Shown piece by piece: positions 1 to 6,643 of a stretch of 64,000 nucleotides of DNA. The number at the start of each line of letters is the position of its first letter. Position 1 is the stretch's first letter. The stretch is from positions 1 to 64,000 of the forward strand of contig JAIEQC010000002.1 of the NCBI GenBank assembly GCA_019748055.1. Reading direction: 5' to 3'. This DNA is from Caulobacteraceae bacterium (GTDB lineage: Bacteria > Pseudomonadota > Alphaproteobacteria > Caulobacterales > Caulobacteraceae). The notes beneath the pieces are model-generated. The model saw only the letters and a list, made by a program, of their open reading frames with translations, searched no databases and had not been told where the DNA came from. The translations under genes and the position numbers were made by a program.

Positions 1-81
1 GGTATAGAGAACGTCGGAAAATTTTTTTGCGCGCAATATCAATTGGTTATGGTACTAGGAAATAATCGAGTGGGAGTAAAA

Positions 82-693
82 ATGCCTGCAAATCCGCATT
101 GGATTACGTATCCCTTAATGGGTACGATCTGGAAAACCAAGAACTCGAGATTCAACGCTTCCGATCGGCTGAGGCGGAGGCAGTGGTGGAAGAATGCCGC
201 TCTGTCTATCATGTCAGCGTATCTGGTCGGACTTTCGATAGCGCCGAAGTATCTAGCAAATCAGATTGTCCCGACAGGATTCGACTACTTGGGATTTGTT
301 CCCGTGCTCGCATCGATATTGCTTTTGGCAATGAGCGTGATGTCAGCCTTCGACGAAGATGGCATCAGATCGAGGTATCTGCATGACAATGCAAAGCATC
401 TAAGTGACCTGTATCACGACTTCAAAACTGACGCCGTCGATCATGAAGCCGGATTGGCACCTCGCCCTGACCCAACTGATTACCAGAAGAGATACAAGTC
501 AATCATGGCGCTCTGTCCGTATAACCACGACCCAATTGATTACGAGAGAACCGTGATCGACATCAAAAAGGATGAGGGAGCGCCGACCTTGAGGTCTGAG
601 ATCGTCTTCGCAGTAAAATCGTGGATCGACGCCTATCTTTGGCCGCTCTTGGTGATCGTCTCGATCCCAGTACTGTTTCTCTGGTTGATTTAG
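82..693 (+). CDS. SLATT-domain membrane protein (putative conflict-system effector)
   Basis: 203 residues. A basic, aromatic N-terminal helix (about 15-37, with RFNASDRLRRR) leads into TM1 (about 38-57), TM2 (about 68-89), a long cytosolic part holding KRYKSIM and an NH-x3-DY motif (about 137-154), and a C-terminal TM (about 183-202). This layout and the NHxxxDY element match the SLATT group (SMODS- and SLOG-associated 2TM effectors), known from anti-phage systems beside nucleotide-signal synthases or reverse transcriptases. I chose ATG 82 because GGGAG lies at 72-76, five bases upstream; TTG 43 and ATG 49 have no such site. Composition is much more AT-rich than the rest of the window, which suggests acquisition. 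Any partner gene would lie before base 1. The fold assignment is fairly firm; a defence role is inference. Confidence 0.72.
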   Translation: MPANPHWITYPLMGTIWKTKNSRFNASDRLRRRQWWKNAALSIMSAYLVGLSIAPKYLANQIVPTGFDYLGFVPVLASILLLAMSVMSAFDEDGIRSRYLHDNAKHLSDLYHDFKTDAVDHEAGLAPRPDPTDYQKRYKSIMALCPYNHDPIDYERTVIDIKKDEGAPTLRSEIVFAVKSWIDAYLWPLLVIVSIPVLFLWLI

Positions 694-726
694 TAGCGAC
701 TTGCCAGCCCTAGTTCCGCGCGGCCA

Positions 727-769
727 TCGATAGCATGGCTGGCACCGCTCGGTCAGCCATGCCTATCGA
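727..769. terminator. Long imperfect hairpin between convergent genes
   Basis: Bases 727-741 pair with 754-769 over 15 base pairs with one bulged C at 763, and the enclosed bases 744-753 (ACCG-CT-CGGT) form a further short stem. It sits between the SLATT gene (+) and the BciA-like gene (-), so it probably ends transcription from both sides. There is no clear T-run. It also marks the change from AT-rich to GC-rich sequence, so an attachment or recombination site is an alternative. Confidence 0.5.
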
Positions 770-770
770 C

Positions 771-792
771 GCGGGAGCCATAGGAATCCCGC
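771..792. terminator. Second hairpin between convergent genes
   Basis: GCGGGA (771-776) pairs with TCCCGC (787-792) across a 10-base loop, directly beside the longer hairpin at 727-769. Together they would make a bidirectional termination zone for the converging genes. The short stem makes this weaker than its neighbour. Confidence 0.3.
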
Positions 793-838
793 CCATTTGT
801 CGCGAGAATGGCGGACATTGGCCGGTCGCCTTTCGGCC

Positions 839-1780
839 TCAGAACACCGACTGCTCCGTACGCCTTAGCGTCTCTTCGCCGCTGAGCAGACGGGCGTGGA
901 AGTCGATCAGGCGGTCGGAACCGGTCTCCGGCGTGGCGTCGGCGTCGTAGCGGCTGGCCTCGGCGTCCCACACCAGCATGGACTCGGTCGCGTAGAAGCG
1001 GCCGATGCGAGCCAGTTCGGCCTTGGCTGCAAGCTGGGGCACGACCCGGCCCAGCGCGCTGAGCGTCCCGGCGATCACTCCTAGCATGGCCGGCGGCACG
1101 GATTTGAACCGGGGCGGGCGGTCCAGCAGGCGGAAAAGGGCCTCGCCCTGCTCCCGCGGCGTTTGGGTCGGGCCGGGGCCGCCGATGGGCAGGATGCGGT
1201 TCCGCCGCGCCGGATCGGTCAGGCAGTCGGCGAGGAAGGCGCCGAGGTCGCGGTCGCTGATCGGTTTGCAGGCGGTCAGGCTTCCGTCGCCGAAGATCAG
1301 GAAGGGCTTGCCCGCCTTCACTCGCGCCACCTGACCGGACAGCGACTTGAAATAGGCGGTGGGGCGGACGATCGACCAGTCGAGGCCGGCCTCCATCAGC
1401 GCCCGCTCGAACTCCAGCTTGGCGTGCTGGAAGGCCAGGCGGGGCTTCTGCACGCAGATGGCCGACAGCAGGACGAACTGGCCGACGCCCGCCGCCTGCG
1501 CCGCCCACAGGGCGTTCAGATTGGCCTGATGGTCCACCGCCCAGGCGTCCGCCGCCACGCCGGTGCGCGAGGCCAGGCAGGAGATCACCGCGTCGAACCG
1601 CTCTCCGCGAAAGCCGTCGCGGGAGAGGGACGCAGCATCGGTGGCCTCGGCGATGCGGACCTCGGCGCCGGCCGGCAGGTCGGCGGCGGGCCTGCGGACG
1701 ACGGCGACCACCCTGTGCCCGCGTTCGATCAGGGCCGCGACTGTGGCGCGCCCGATGTCGCCGGTCGCGCCGAGCACCAA
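839..1780 (-). CDS. bciA: NAD(P)-binding protein of the divinyl chlorophyllide 8-vinyl reductase (BciA) family
   Basis: 313 residues from the first usual start (TTG). An atypical SDR/NmrA-like fold opens with LGATGDIG. The middle carries stretches typical of BciA/DVR enzymes: SAICVQKPRLAFQHAKLEFE, IVRPTAYFKSLSGQV, FGDGSLTACKPISD and ILPIGGPG. BciA reduces the 8-vinyl group of divinyl (proto)chlorophyllide with NADPH, but no other bacteriochlorophyll gene is in the window, so the substrate here is uncertain. The start is odd: TTG 1780 removes half of the first Rossmann strand, while in-frame ATA at 1807-1805 lies seven bases after a perfect GGGAGG and would give 322 residues with a complete strand. 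Family membership is likely; the reaction is inferred. Confidence 0.7.
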   Translation of the reverse strand: MVLGATGDIGRATVAALIERGHRVVAVVRRPAADLPAGAEVRIAEATDAASLSRDGFRGERFDAVISCLASRTGVAADAWAVDHQANLNALWAAQAAGVGQFVLLSAICVQKPRLAFQHAKLEFERALMEAGLDWSIVRPTAYFKSLSGQVARVKAGKPFLIFGDGSLTACKPISDRDLGAFLADCLTDPARRNRILPIGGPGPTQTPREQGEALFRLLDRPPRFKSVPPAMLGVIAGTLSALGRVVPQLAAKAELARIGRFYATESMLVWDAEASRYDADATPETGSDRLIDFHARLLSGEETLRRTEQSVF

Positions 1781-1899
1781 GACGCAAAGGGTCTGTTGCG
1801 TGGTTATGCCTGCGCCTCCCGAACCTAGGTTCGAGACGTTGCCGGAAACCGGCGAACCCGGATAGAGGCGGCCGCAATCGGCATCATGAGGCGCATCGA

Positions 1900-2247
1900 A
1901 TGACCACCCTCTTCGGCATCCCCAACTGCGACACCGTGAAGAAGGCCCGCGTCTGGCTGGACGGGCGGGGCGTGGCCCACGCCTTTCACGACTACAAGAA
2001 GGCGGGCGTGGACGAGGCCGCGCTGCGGGGCTGGGTGGCCACGCACGGGTGGGAGACGGTGCTGAACCGCAAGGGCACGACGTTCCGGGCCCTGCCGGAC
2101 GCGGATAAGGCCGACCTCGACGCCGACAAGGCGGTGCGGCTGATGCTGTCGCAGCCGTCGATGATCAAGCGGCCGATCCTGGCGCTGGACGACGGCCGCA
2201 CCCTGGTGGGCTTCGATCCCAAGGCGTGGGAAGCGGCGCTGGGCTGA
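1900..2247 (+). CDS. ArsC/Spx-family reductase-like protein (YffB type)
   Basis: 115 residues, the usual length for the ArsC-like thioredoxin-fold family. The N-terminus has a single-cysteine active-site region (IPNCDTVKKARVWL, Cys at about 10). KGTTFRAL (about 58-65) and the later IKRPIL segment (about 89-94) are typical of the YffB/ArsC branch. These proteins are annotated as arsenate-reductase-like but often act as glutathione-dependent thiol reductases. The gene stands alone, with a GAGG element upstream of the ATG, converging on the minus-strand DUF2188 gene four bases later. No arsenic resistance genes are near, so I do not infer an arsenate role. Confidence 0.85.
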   Translation: MTTLFGIPNCDTVKKARVWLDGRGVAHAFHDYKKAGVDEAALRGWVATHGWETVLNRKGTTFRALPDADKADLDADKAVRLMLSQPSMIKRPILALDDGRTLVGFDPKAWEAALG

Positions 2248-2250
2248 GGC

Positions 2251-2490
2251 TCAGCCCTCGACGTCGGTCTCCGGCCGGTCGTGGCCGTCGGCGCGCTCGG
2301 TGATCCAGCGGCCGTCGGCGGTTTCGTATTCGATCCAGGCGGTGCGGTCGGAGACGCGCTGTTCGCGGGCGGCGCGCTCGGCGGCGGCGCGGGCGGCGTC
2401 GTGGCTGGGATACGTCTCCGAATAGGTGTCGCCCAGGCGATAGGCCCAGCCGCCGTCGTGCTCGACGATGCGATAGGTGACTTCGGTCAT
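2251..2490 (-). CDS. DUF2188 domain protein
   Basis: 79 residues, soluble and rich in charged and aromatic residues. The pattern (YRIVEHDGGWAYRLGD, then an Ala-rich helix, AARAAAERAARE, then a strand with WIEYETADGRW) matches small DUF2188 proteins, which have no established function. The start lies 14 bases after the stop of the minus-strand EEP gene, so the two are probably co-transcribed. Confidence 0.75.
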   Translation of the reverse strand: MTEVTYRIVEHDGGWAYRLGDTYSETYPSHDAARAAAERAAREQRVSDRTAWIEYETADGRWITERADGHDRPETDVEG

Positions 2491-2504
2491 GACGTGCTCC
2501 GGGC

Positions 2505-3314
2505 TCAGGATTTCAGGCGGACGACGGCTTCCACGGCATAATGGTCCGAAGGCCAGACGCCGTCGACGTCTTGCGTGCCGGTGACGCGTGACGAGAGCAC
2601 GCCGAAGGCGTCGCGTTCCACGAAGATGTGGTCGATGACGCGAGCCGTGTGGCCTTCGTTCGTATTGAGGGTCGTCTGAGCGGCGCCGACGGGCAGGGCG
2701 CTGACGAAGCGGGGCGAGGCGGCGAGACCGGCCAGGCCGGGGTCGTCCAGCGCGGCGTTGAAGTCGCCCATGACGACCGCAGGCGTAGGGCCGTCGCCCA
2801 TCCAGGCGAGAAGATCGGCGGCCTGACGCGCACGGATGGAGGCGCCTTCGGCGGTGTGGTGGAAATGGGTGTTCACGACGTCGATCGGACGGCCGCCGAA
2901 GTCGACCACGACGCGGACGGCGGTGCGCCAGTCGTCGAGCGGCTCGAGCTTCTTCGTATCCGTCCGCAGGATCGGCAGGCGGCTGAGAATCGCGTTGCCG
3001 TAGCGGCGAGGTGAGCCCTCGGCGTCGGTGGACGTGAAGCGCACCGCGTAGTCTCCGAGGGCCGCGGCGATCGTGTCGGCCTGGTTCGGCAGGCCCGTAG
3101 CCGCGTCCTCCAGAACCTCCTGCAGGCCGATGACGTCGGCGTCCGCGGCGCGGAGGGTCTGGACGATCAGGGGCAGCCGAGAAGGCCAGTCCTCGCGGTC
3201 GTGCCAGATGTTGAACGTGGCCAGCCGCAGGGCGCGTCCGGACCCCGGCAGGGAAACGCAGGCGGACAGGGGGACCGCGGCCAGTGCGGTGAGCAGGGTG
3301 CGACGTGTCTTCAT
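2505..3314 (-). CDS. Endonuclease/exonuclease/phosphatase family lipoprotein
   Basis: 269 residues. The start at 3314 gives a classic lipoprotein signal (MKTRRTLLTALAAVPLSAC, lipobox LSAC), so the protein is probably membrane-anchored in the periplasm; a longer TTG start at 3344 would only add a basic stub. The mature part holds all EEP-fold blocks: ATFNIWH, GLQEVLE, VVNTHFHH, GDFNAALD, DHIFVE and a terminal SDHYAVEA. This family cleaves phosphodiester or phosphate ester bonds with a metal ion; the substrate could be DNA, inositol phosphate or sphingomyelin-like lipid, and the sequence does not decide. Probably co-transcribed with the DUF2188 gene. Confidence 0.85.
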   Translation of the reverse strand: MKTRRTLLTALAAVPLSACVSLPGSGRALRLATFNIWHDREDWPSRLPLIVQTLRAADADVIGLQEVLEDAATGLPNQADTIAAALGDYAVRFTSTDAEGSPRRYGNAILSRLPILRTDTKKLEPLDDWRTAVRVVVDFGGRPIDVVNTHFHHTAEGASIRARQAADLLAWMGDGPTPAVVMGDFNAALDDPGLAGLAASPRFVSALPVGAAQTTLNTNEGHTARVIDHIFVERDAFGVLSSRVTGTQDVDGVWPSDHYAVEAVVRLKS

Positions 3315-3466
3315 GATGGGGTCCAATCGGCGCCGTCGAAACAAGTCCTCCGCCTTACGAAAGTTTCACCTGATCCGCCGCATCCGTTCGCTCTCCTGCA
3401 CGCCTCTTGTCGTCAGAAGGCCGCGGCATCAGGCTGCCGGTCGGGAGAGACAAAGGGGATTTCGAC

Positions 3467-3865
3467 ATGGAACTGACGCCGGTTCTCATCGTCCTGACGG
3501 TTTTCGGCGCGATCGTCGCCATCATCGTGGGGCCGTCCTGGCTGAAGACGCGCGAGAAGCGCGAGATGCAGCAGACCATCCGCCACGCCATCGACAAGGG
3601 GCAGGAACTGCCCGCCGAACTGATCGACGCCATGACCAAGGACGTCCAGAAAAGCCTGCCGTCGCGCACCAGGGACATCCGAAAGGGCATCATCTGGCTG
3701 GCCACCGGCATCGGCATCGCGGCCTTCAGCCTGGTCAGCGACTTCGGCGGAAGCGACTGGGACGGCAACAATTTCGACAGCGGCATGCTGGGCCTGGCCT
3801 GTTTCCCGGCCGTGATCGGCCTGGCGTTCATCGCGCTGAGCTTCTTCAACAAGAACAAGGACTGA
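3467..3865 (+). CDS. DUF6249-like membrane protein
   Basis: 132 residues. A first TM (about 4-22) is followed by a charged cytosolic stretch with WLKTREKREMQQTIRHAIDKG, then two TMs (about 83-103 and 107-127) and a KNKD tail. This looks like the DUF6249 proteins encoded just before an ECF-type sigma factor. ATG 3467 is chosen for the AAAGGGG element nine bases upstream; the longer reading from 3407 has no such site. It precedes the sigma gene by 23 bases and is probably in one operon with it. Function unknown; regulation of the sigma factor is a guess from context. Confidence 0.65.
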   Translation: MELTPVLIVLTVFGAIVAIIVGPSWLKTREKREMQQTIRHAIDKGQELPAELIDAMTKDVQKSLPSRTRDIRKGIIWLATGIGIAAFSLVSDFGGSDWDGNNFDSGMLGLACFPAVIGLAFIALSFFNKNKD

Positions 3866-3888
3866 GGCCGGCAGGGAGGGGATCCGTC

Positions 3889-4455
3889 ATGACCCAGTCC
3901 TCGTCCTCGGCCCTTGTGGACCGGCACGACGTCGAGCTGGCGGCCCAGGCGGCCGCCGGCGGGCGGCGGGAGTTCGGCGAGCTGGTCCGTCGTCACGGAT
4001 CGGCCGTCCGGGCCCTGCTGCGGCGGATGGGCGCGCAAGCCGCGCTGGCCGACGACGTGGCGCAGGACGCCTTCATCCAGGCGTTCGAGCGGTGCGCGGA
4101 GTTTCGCGGCGAGGGGACCTTCGCGGCGTGGGTCAAGCGGATCGCGGCGCGCCTCTACATCAAACGGGTCGCCAAGGAGGCCCGTTACGTCGCGGAACTG
4201 GAAGACGATTCGACCGCCCCGGCGGTCGAACACGGGGATCGCGTCGATCTGGACGAGGCCCTGAAATCTCTCAGCGAGGCGGAACGGCTGTGCGTCAGCC
4301 TGTGTCACGGCGCGGGGATGGCGCATCCGGAGATCGCCGCCGCCCTGAATTTGCCGCTTGGAACGGTGAAGTCTCATGTCAAACGTGGTCTGGATAAACT
4401 CCGCGCGCGGCTTCAGCCGGGCGGGATGGTCGGAGGGGAGCGCAATGTCGGCTGA
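3889..4455 (+). CDS. ECF-like sigma-70 family RNA polymerase sigma factor
   Basis: 188 residues. Region 2 (about 25-90) has FGELVRRHGSAVRALLRRM, DDVAQDAFIQAFE and FAAWVKRIAARLY; region 4 (about 122-178) has LSEAERLCVSLCHGAGMAHPEIAAAL and the recognition helix LPLGTVKSHVKRG. No region 3 or 1.1 is present, so it is a group 4 (ECF) type factor directing RNA polymerase to alternative promoters. AGGGAGGGG lies just upstream of ATG 3889. The gene overlaps the next one by 11 bases, which suggests translational coupling with a possible membrane regulator. The inducing signal is not visible. Confidence 0.85.
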   Translation: MTQSSSSALVDRHDVELAAQAAAGGRREFGELVRRHGSAVRALLRRMGAQAALADDVAQDAFIQAFERCAEFRGEGTFAAWVKRIAARLYIKRVAKEARYVAELEDDSTAPAVEHGDRVDLDEALKSLSEAERLCVSLCHGAGMAHPEIAAALNLPLGTVKSHVKRGLDKLRARLQPGGMVGGERNVG

Positions 4456-4864
4456 CGAATTCGATCCCGAGATCGAGCGTCTGTTCGGGCGCACCCCGCA
4501 CATGACCGATTCGGCCCTGTTCACCGCCCAGGTGGAGAAGCGGCTGGAGCAGGGGTCGCGCGTCCGATTCTTGGCCCTGTCGCTGGCCGGCGTGATCGGC
4601 GGGGCCGTGGCCCTGCGCGAGGCGCTGACCGTCGACGTCAGCCTGGGCGAGGCCTCCGGGCCGGTGGCGGGCGAGGCGCTCAATCAGGGCGTCCGCGCTG
4701 CACAGACCCAGGTGGACGGTTTCGCCCAGACCGCGATGAACGCGGTCGGTCTGAGCGGCATGGAGGTCGGGTCACTGGGCGCCATGCAGCTGTTCTGGAT
4801 CGCGGCGGCGGCTCTGGTGGCCGTGGCGGCGGCAGGCGCCATGAAGCTGGCCCAGGACGTCTGA
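4445..4864 (+). CDS. Small two-TM membrane protein, possible anti-sigma partner
   Basis: 139 residues. The N-terminal 40 residues are acidic and soluble (MSADEFDPEIERLFGRTPHM), followed by TM1 (about 43-62), a periplasmic loop, and TM2 (about 114-135). It overlaps the sigma gene by 11 bases. By position it could be the anti-sigma factor, but the cytosolic part lacks the His-x3-Cys-x2-Cys zinc motif of the common ZAS class, and two TMs are unusual. I recognise no family. The role is inferred only from coupling to the sigma gene. Confidence 0.6.
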   Translation: MSADEFDPEIERLFGRTPHMTDSALFTAQVEKRLEQGSRVRFLALSLAGVIGGAVALREALTVDVSLGEASGPVAGEALNQGVRAAQTQVDGFAQTAMNAVGLSGMEVGSLGAMQLFWIAAAALVAVAAAGAMKLAQDV

Positions 4865-4918
4865 TGACGCGACCGGGCCGAGCGCCTATCTAGGGGCCTC
4901 AGTCGTCAGGAGGCCGTC

Positions 4919-5755
4919 ATGTCCGCCCAGAAGCAGGAAGCCGTCCGTCGCCTGGCGGCGCCGGACATCCGGGCCCGCAAGGGCGGAGAGCCGCTGGTCT
5001 GTCTGACCGCTTATGACGCGCCTACGGCGGAGATCCTGGACCCGCACTGCGACCTGCTGCTGGTCGGGGACAGCGTCGGCATGGTGGTGCACGGCCTGCC
5101 CAACACCGTCGGCGTCACTCTGGACATGATGATCCTGCACGGTCAGGCCGTCATGCGGGGATCCAAGCGGGCCATGGTCGTCATCGACATGCCGTTCGGC
5201 AGCTATGAGGGCGGCAAGGAAGTCGCCTACGAAAACTGTGCGCGGGTGATGAAGGAGACGGGCGCACAGGGGGTGAAGCTGGAGAGCGGCCCGACGGTGC
5301 CGGAGACCATCGCCTATCTGGTGCAGCGCGGCATCCCCGTGATGGGGCACGTCGGCCTGCGGCCGCAGGCGGTGCTGACCGACGGCGCCTTCAAGGCCAA
5401 GGGCCGGACCGAGGAGGAGCGCCTGCGGGTCCTGGCGGAGGCCGAGGCGACGGCGGACGCGGGGGCCTTCGCCGTGGTGGTCGAAGGCGTGGCCGAAGCG
5501 CTGGCGCGCGAGGTGACCGAGGCGATCGACAAGCCGACGGTCGGCATCGGGGCGTCGGCCGCGTGCGACGGGCAAATCCTGGTCGTATCCGACATGCTGG
5601 GCCTGTTCGACTGGACGCCCAAGTTCGTGCGCCGGTATGCCGATCTGCGCGGAGAAATCGATCGCGCGGTCGCGGGCTACGCGGCCGACGTCCGTGCCCG
5701 CCGTTTTCCTGCCGAAGTCGAGACTTACTTCAGCAAAAAGCCCGCTTCGGCCTGA
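4919..5755 (+). CDS. panB: 3-methyl-2-oxobutanoate hydroxymethyltransferase
   Basis: 278 residues, full family length. PanB transfers a hydroxymethyl group from 5,10-methylene-THF to 2-oxoisovalerate, the first committed step to pantothenate and CoA, in the cytosol. Seen motifs: [12 protein letters not shown] (metal-binding Asp), MIDMPFGSY-like [31 protein letters not shown] and the C-terminal IGIGA-type [21 protein letters not shown] at 4909-4914 sits properly before ATG 4919. Downstream lies the TPR/bamB/der run, 94 bases away. panC is not in the window. Confidence 0.96.
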   Translation: MSAQKQEAVRRLAAPDIRARKGGEPLVCLTAYDAPTAEILDPHCDLLLVGDSVGMVVHGLPNTVGVTLDMMILHGQAVMRGSKRAMVVIDMPFGSYEGGKEVAYENCARVMKETGAQGVKLESGPTVPETIAYLVQRGIPVMGHVGLRPQAVLTDGAFKAKGRTEEERLRVLAEAEATADAGAFAVVVEGVAEALAREVTEAIDKPTVGIGASAACDGQILVVSDMLGLFDWTPKFVRRYADLRGEIDRAVAGYAADVRARRFPAEVETYFSKKPASA

Positions 5756-5849
5756 GCGCCGCGTTGCGGGCGTGACGGCGAGCCTCTAGGGTCGCGCCGG
5801 TTTCAATAAGGGCGGGCGTGCAGCACCGCTTTCTGGGGGCTGAGCATCC

Positions 5850-6620
5850 GTGACTGACGTCTTCGAACAGGTCGAAGAGGAGCTTCGCTCCGAACGCTGG
5901 GCGCGACTGGCGCGCAAGTGGGGCCCGGTGGTCGGCGCCGTGCTGGCGCTGGCGCTGGTCGTTGCGCTGGGCTTCTGGGGCTGGGAACAGTTCAAGACCT
6001 CGCAGGGCGAGAAGGCCGCCGTCGCCTACGACCGCGGTCTCGAAGCGCTGGAAGCCGGGAACTTGGCGGGCGCCGAAGTCGCCTTCGCCGAGGCGGAGAA
6101 GGTCGGCAATTCGGCTTACAAGGCGCTGGCGCTGAACCAGCGGGCCGGCGTGGCCCTGGCGCAGAACAAGCCGGCCGAAGCGGTCGAGCTGCTGGATCAG
6201 GCCGCCCGCGCCGACCGCGACCCCATCTTGGCCGACCAGGCCGCCTTGAAGGCGGTGTGGATACTGCTGGATGAGGGCGGCACGTCAGAACAGATCGAGG
6301 ATCGGCTGGAGCCGCTGATCCGTGAGGGGCGCCCGATGCGCGTGATGGCCCTGGAGACCCAGGCGATGGCGCGGCTGCAGTTCGGCAAGACGGCCGAGGC
6401 GCGGCAGACCTTCGTGCAGCTGCAGCTGGGGCAGGACGTGCCCGACTCGGTGCGCCAGCGCGCCCAGCTGGGCATCGCGGCGATCGACAACGGCACGGCG
6501 GCCTCCTTGCCTGGGGTCCTTCGCCAGCCCGTCGCGGTCGCCGCGCCGCCGGCCGCCCCCGCCGCCGGTCCAGCCGCCTCGGCTCAGACGCCCCCCGCCC
6601 AGACGCCGCCCGCCCAGTGA
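5850..6620 (+). CDS. TPR membrane-anchored protein (YfgM-like, DUF2133)
   Basis: 256 residues from GTG. A short cytosolic N-terminus (VFEQVEEELRSERWARLARKW) is followed by one TM (about 27-48) and a periplasmic TPR-like helical domain (about 55-215), then an Ala/Pro-rich tail ending in two copies of QTPPA. The layout matches YfgM/DUF2133 proteins, ancillary subunits of SecYEG that pass substrates to periplasmic chaperones. Its place directly before bamB and der, with a one-base stop/start contact at 6620, is the conserved setting of that family. The GTG start is chosen because it begins the usual short N-terminal segment. Confidence 0.85.
   Translation: MTDVFEQVEEELRSERWARLARKWGPVVGAVLALALVVALGFWGWEQFKTSQGEKAAVAYDRGLEALEAGNLAGAEVAFAEAEKVGNSAYKALALNQRAGVALAQNKPAEAVELLDQAARADRDPILADQAALKAVWILLDEGGTSEQIEDRLEPLIREGRPMRVMALETQAMARLQFGKTAEARQTFVQLQLGQDVPDSVRQRAQLGIAAIDNGTAASLPGVLRQPVAVAAPPAAPAAGPAASAQTPPAQTPPAQ
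6585..6617 (+). repeat. Tandem 15-bp repeat in TPR gene 3' end
   Basis: Two 15-base units (6585-6599 and 6600-6614, differing at one base) plus a terminal CAG encode QTPPA-QTPPA-Q. The array ends at the stop codon, so slippage here would change only the length of a disordered tail. Confidence 0.7.
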
Positions 6621-6643
6621 TGACGACAGTCGGAAAGTTGCCC

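Noticed and set aside
43-81. Earlier starts (TTG 43, ATG 49) for the SLATT gene
   Set aside because: No ribosome site precedes them, while ATG 82 has GGGAG at good spacing.
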